Source: Hyalangium gracile
GTDB lineage: Bacteria > Myxococcota > Myxococcia > Myxococcales > Myxococcaceae
Assembly: GCF_020103725.1 (NCBI RefSeq)
Contig: NZ_JAHXBG010000035.1
Span: forward strand, 47,612-111,611
DNA length: 64,000 bases
Reading direction: 5' to 3'
Under the pieces are notes generated by a model. It saw nothing but the letters and a program-made list of their open reading frames with translations, did not search any database and was not told where the DNA came from. This document shows positions 62,694-64,000 of this stretch, one piece after another. Made by a program: the position numbers and the translations under genes. Every line of letters starts with the position of its first letter. Position 1 is the first letter of the stretch.

Positions 62694-63683
62694 CTACTCC
62701 TCGTCAGGCTCGGCCGCGCCACCACCCATGCGGGTGATGTCGTCCTTGTTCACCTTGTCCACGTTGAACTTCTGGGCGCTGGCGATCATCTTCGACACCG
62801 TGGGATCGAACTCCACGGGGCTGTCGTCCTTCTTGAAGCGCAGGAAGTTGATGCGGGCGACGACGAAGTTCTTCAGGTAGGGGCTCTGGAAGCCCTTGTC
62901 CTTGAGCGTCGTGACGACCCGCGTCACGGCGTCGTCCAATTCCAGGAGCTTGTCGGCCCGGGCCTGGCGCACCTTGAGGGCCTCGGCCATGGGGAGGTCC
63001 AGGAAGCGCTCGGCGCGCTTGACGAAGGGGTTGTAGGCGCCGGCGGCGAAGCGAGGGCGCTTCTCGTAGGCCGCGCCCAGGGTGATGAAGGAGGGCTCCT
63101 CGAAGAGGTGGGCGAAGTCCGCCTCGCGCCCGGCGCGCGAGCCGGTGAGGCCGCGGTGCATGCGGATGACCTCGAGGGAGCGCTCCTTGAGGTTGTGGGC
63201 CTTCTCGGTGTTGAGCGCGAGGATCTGGTAGGCCACGTCCTCCTCGGGGAGGACGAGGGCGACGATGGACTTGGCCCCCAGCAGCCGAGAGGCGTTCAGG
63301 CGGTGGTTGCCGTTGGGGGTCCAGTACTTGCCTTCCTTGCGCACGGCGATGACGGGATCGAGGAAGCGATCCAGCCGCTCCATGGCGGAGGCGAGCCGCT
63401 TGACGTGGGGCTCGGAGAGATCTCGCTGGTAGGGGGTGGGCTCCACCTTGTCGATGGGCAGGGCGGCGAACACGACGGTGTGCGCGCCCAGCGGATCGCG
63501 GTAGACCGAGAGCACCTGGCCACCGTCCTGCTGGATGGCCTGGATGAGCTCGGTGGGCTGCGCGGCGGCTTCGCTGGCCACCTCGGCGGCGCTGAGGCCC
63601 TTGGAGCGCGGCTCGACCTTCTTGCGGCGCGGCGTGCTGGGCGTGGTGCTACGCGTCTTGGTCGCTGCCTTCTTCGCTGCCAT
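62694..63683 (-). CDS. ParB N-terminal-domain protein
   Basis: A 329-residue protein. A basic Ala/Lys/Thr/Pro N-terminus (AAKKAATKTRSTTPSTPRRKK) could bind nucleic acid. A ParB/sulfiredoxin-like domain follows (about 70-165): ALPIDKVEPTPYQRDLSEPHVKRLASAM, then TPNGNHRLNASRLLGAKSIVALVLPEED, where the usual GxRRxxA-type box is written GNHRLNA. The rest is helical (KERSLEVIRMHRGLTGSRAGREADFAHLF) with no ParB-type helix-turn-helix recognised. There is no ParA neighbour or parS-like repeat nearby, so it is probably not the chromosome partition protein. DNA binding or a CTPase/nuclease role is possible. AAAGGGAT precedes ATG 63683. Confidence 0.85.
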   Translation of the reverse strand: MAAKKAATKTRSTTPSTPRRKKVEPRSKGLSAAEVASEAAAQPTELIQAIQQDGGQVLSVYRDPLGAHTVVFAALPIDKVEPTPYQRDLSEPHVKRLASAMERLDRFLDPVIAVRKEGKYWTPNGNHRLNASRLLGAKSIVALVLPEEDVAYQILALNTEKAHNLKERSLEVIRMHRGLTGSRAGREADFAHLFEEPSFITLGAAYEKRPRFAAGAYNPFVKRAERFLDLPMAEALKVRQARADKLLELDDAVTRVVTTLKDKGFQSPYLKNFVVARINFLRFKKDDSPVEFDPTVSKMIASAQKFNVDKVNKDDITRMGGGAAEPDEE

Positions 63684-63756
63684 ACATCCCTTTCTAACTA
63701 GTGGACTCCCAGCTGGTGGTCCCAGTCATACTCCCCGTCGCTCGCGGCGTGGTGGG

Positions 63757-63762
63757 TATAAT
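63757..63762 (+). promoter_or_regulatory. Consensus -10 box before the last gene
   Basis: A perfect TATAAT lies 9 bases ahead of ATG 63772, so transcription would begin 2-4 bases before the start codon and the mRNA would be nearly leaderless. No good -35 is seen at the right distance. Confidence 0.5.
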
Positions 63763-63771
63763 CAAGACCTC

Positions 63772-64000
63772 ATGAGCCCAGTGCCTCGATCATTTCGTCG
63801 TCTCATTGGTTGCGCCCTGTTGTTGGGGCTCGTGTTCCTGGTGCTGGTCGTCGTCGTCGCGTCCCTGGTCATCGACAACCAGGTTGGCGAAAGAGCGGAG
63901 CGGGCGCTCGCCAAGCAGCGTCGGGAGGTCACGGACAACGTCGATTTCTTCTGTGAGCAGCAAGAGAAGCTCGCCGCGGATCCGTGGTTCCACGAACCAC
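63772..64000 (+). CDS. Membrane protein, truncated by window edge
   Basis: Only the first 76 residues are visible and the frame runs off the end of the window. The start ATG 63772 follows a TATAAT box with almost no leader. The protein has one N-terminal membrane helix (LIGCALLLGLVFLVLVVVVASLVI, about residues 11-34) and then a charged helical stretch (ERAERALAKQRREVTDNVDFFCEQQEKLAADPWF). This is compatible with the periplasmic start of a sensor kinase or chemoreceptor-like protein, but no diagnostic motif is in view. It diverges from the ParB-domain gene across an 88-base spacer. Confidence 0.65.
   Translation, partial: MSPVPRSFRRLIGCALLLGLVFLVLVVVVASLVIDNQVGERAERALAKQRREVTDNVDFFCEQQEKLAADPWFHEP

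Noticed and set aside
62694..63683. Chromosome partition ParB near an origin
   Set aside because: No parA, parS-like repeats, dnaA or gidA genes nearby, and the central helix-turn-helix is not seen.

Overview
This 64 kb window is gene-dense, very GC-rich chromosomal DNA that reads like a myxobacterium (Cystobacterineae-type, near Archangium, Cystobacter, Hyalangium, Stigmatella or Myxococcus). The reasons are the many one- and two-component regulators, two sigma-54 enhancer-binding proteins (one with FHA domains), a Ser/Thr kinase fused to a histidine kinase, many cysteine-rich lipoproteins and a deltaproteobacterial-type type II secretion (T2SS) operon with GspN. I saw no rRNA, tRNA, CRISPR array, insertion sequence or phage gene. 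This looks like core chromosome.

Layout. 1-5.2 kb: a truncated M50-type membrane protease, then an S46 dipeptidyl-peptidase, a Cys-motif hypothetical and a tandem aspartyl protease with PDZ. 5.2-11.5 kb: a secreted beta-lactamase-fold hydrolase, an SGNH esterase, a 430-base gap with an inverted repeat, and a DUF885 lipoprotein. 11.5-15.6 kb: a MoxR ATPase / DUF58 / transglutaminase operon. 15.7-21.8 kb: a lipoprotein with a C-terminal lysyl oxidase domain, an ECF sigma factor with a likely autoregulated promoter, an FHA/sigma-54 activator, an esterase and a small crystallin-like lipoprotein.

21.9-39.2 kb: a complete T2SS operon on the minus strand, gspC-D-E-F-(50-aa membrane protein)-G-(GspG-like)-H-I-J-K-L-M-N, continuing into two small Cys-rich genes. 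A near-consensus sigma-54 promoter lies before gspC. Two matching palindromes 33 bp apart lie about 100-150 bp upstream of it, and an NtrC-type response regulator gene lies just beyond. I infer that this regulator controls the operon.

39.3-47.5 kb: a 1760-residue Ser/Thr kinase-AAA-GAF-histidine kinase, a FIST sensor overlapping a histidine kinase gene, and Dps. 47.7-54.3 kb: a TolC/MFP/RND efflux operon divergent from a MarR regulator. The MarR promoter carries a perfect palindrome between -35 and -10 and appears to give a leaderless mRNA. 54.3-64 kb: a membrane histidine kinase, a secreted beta-propeller protein, a large-subunit catalase, a PQQ-like propeller lipoprotein, a patatin-like phospholipase, a ParB-domain protein and a truncated membrane protein.

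Product assignments rest on motifs and recalled family features. No database search was run. Very long antisense open frames occur throughout because of the GC-rich third codon position; they were discarded.
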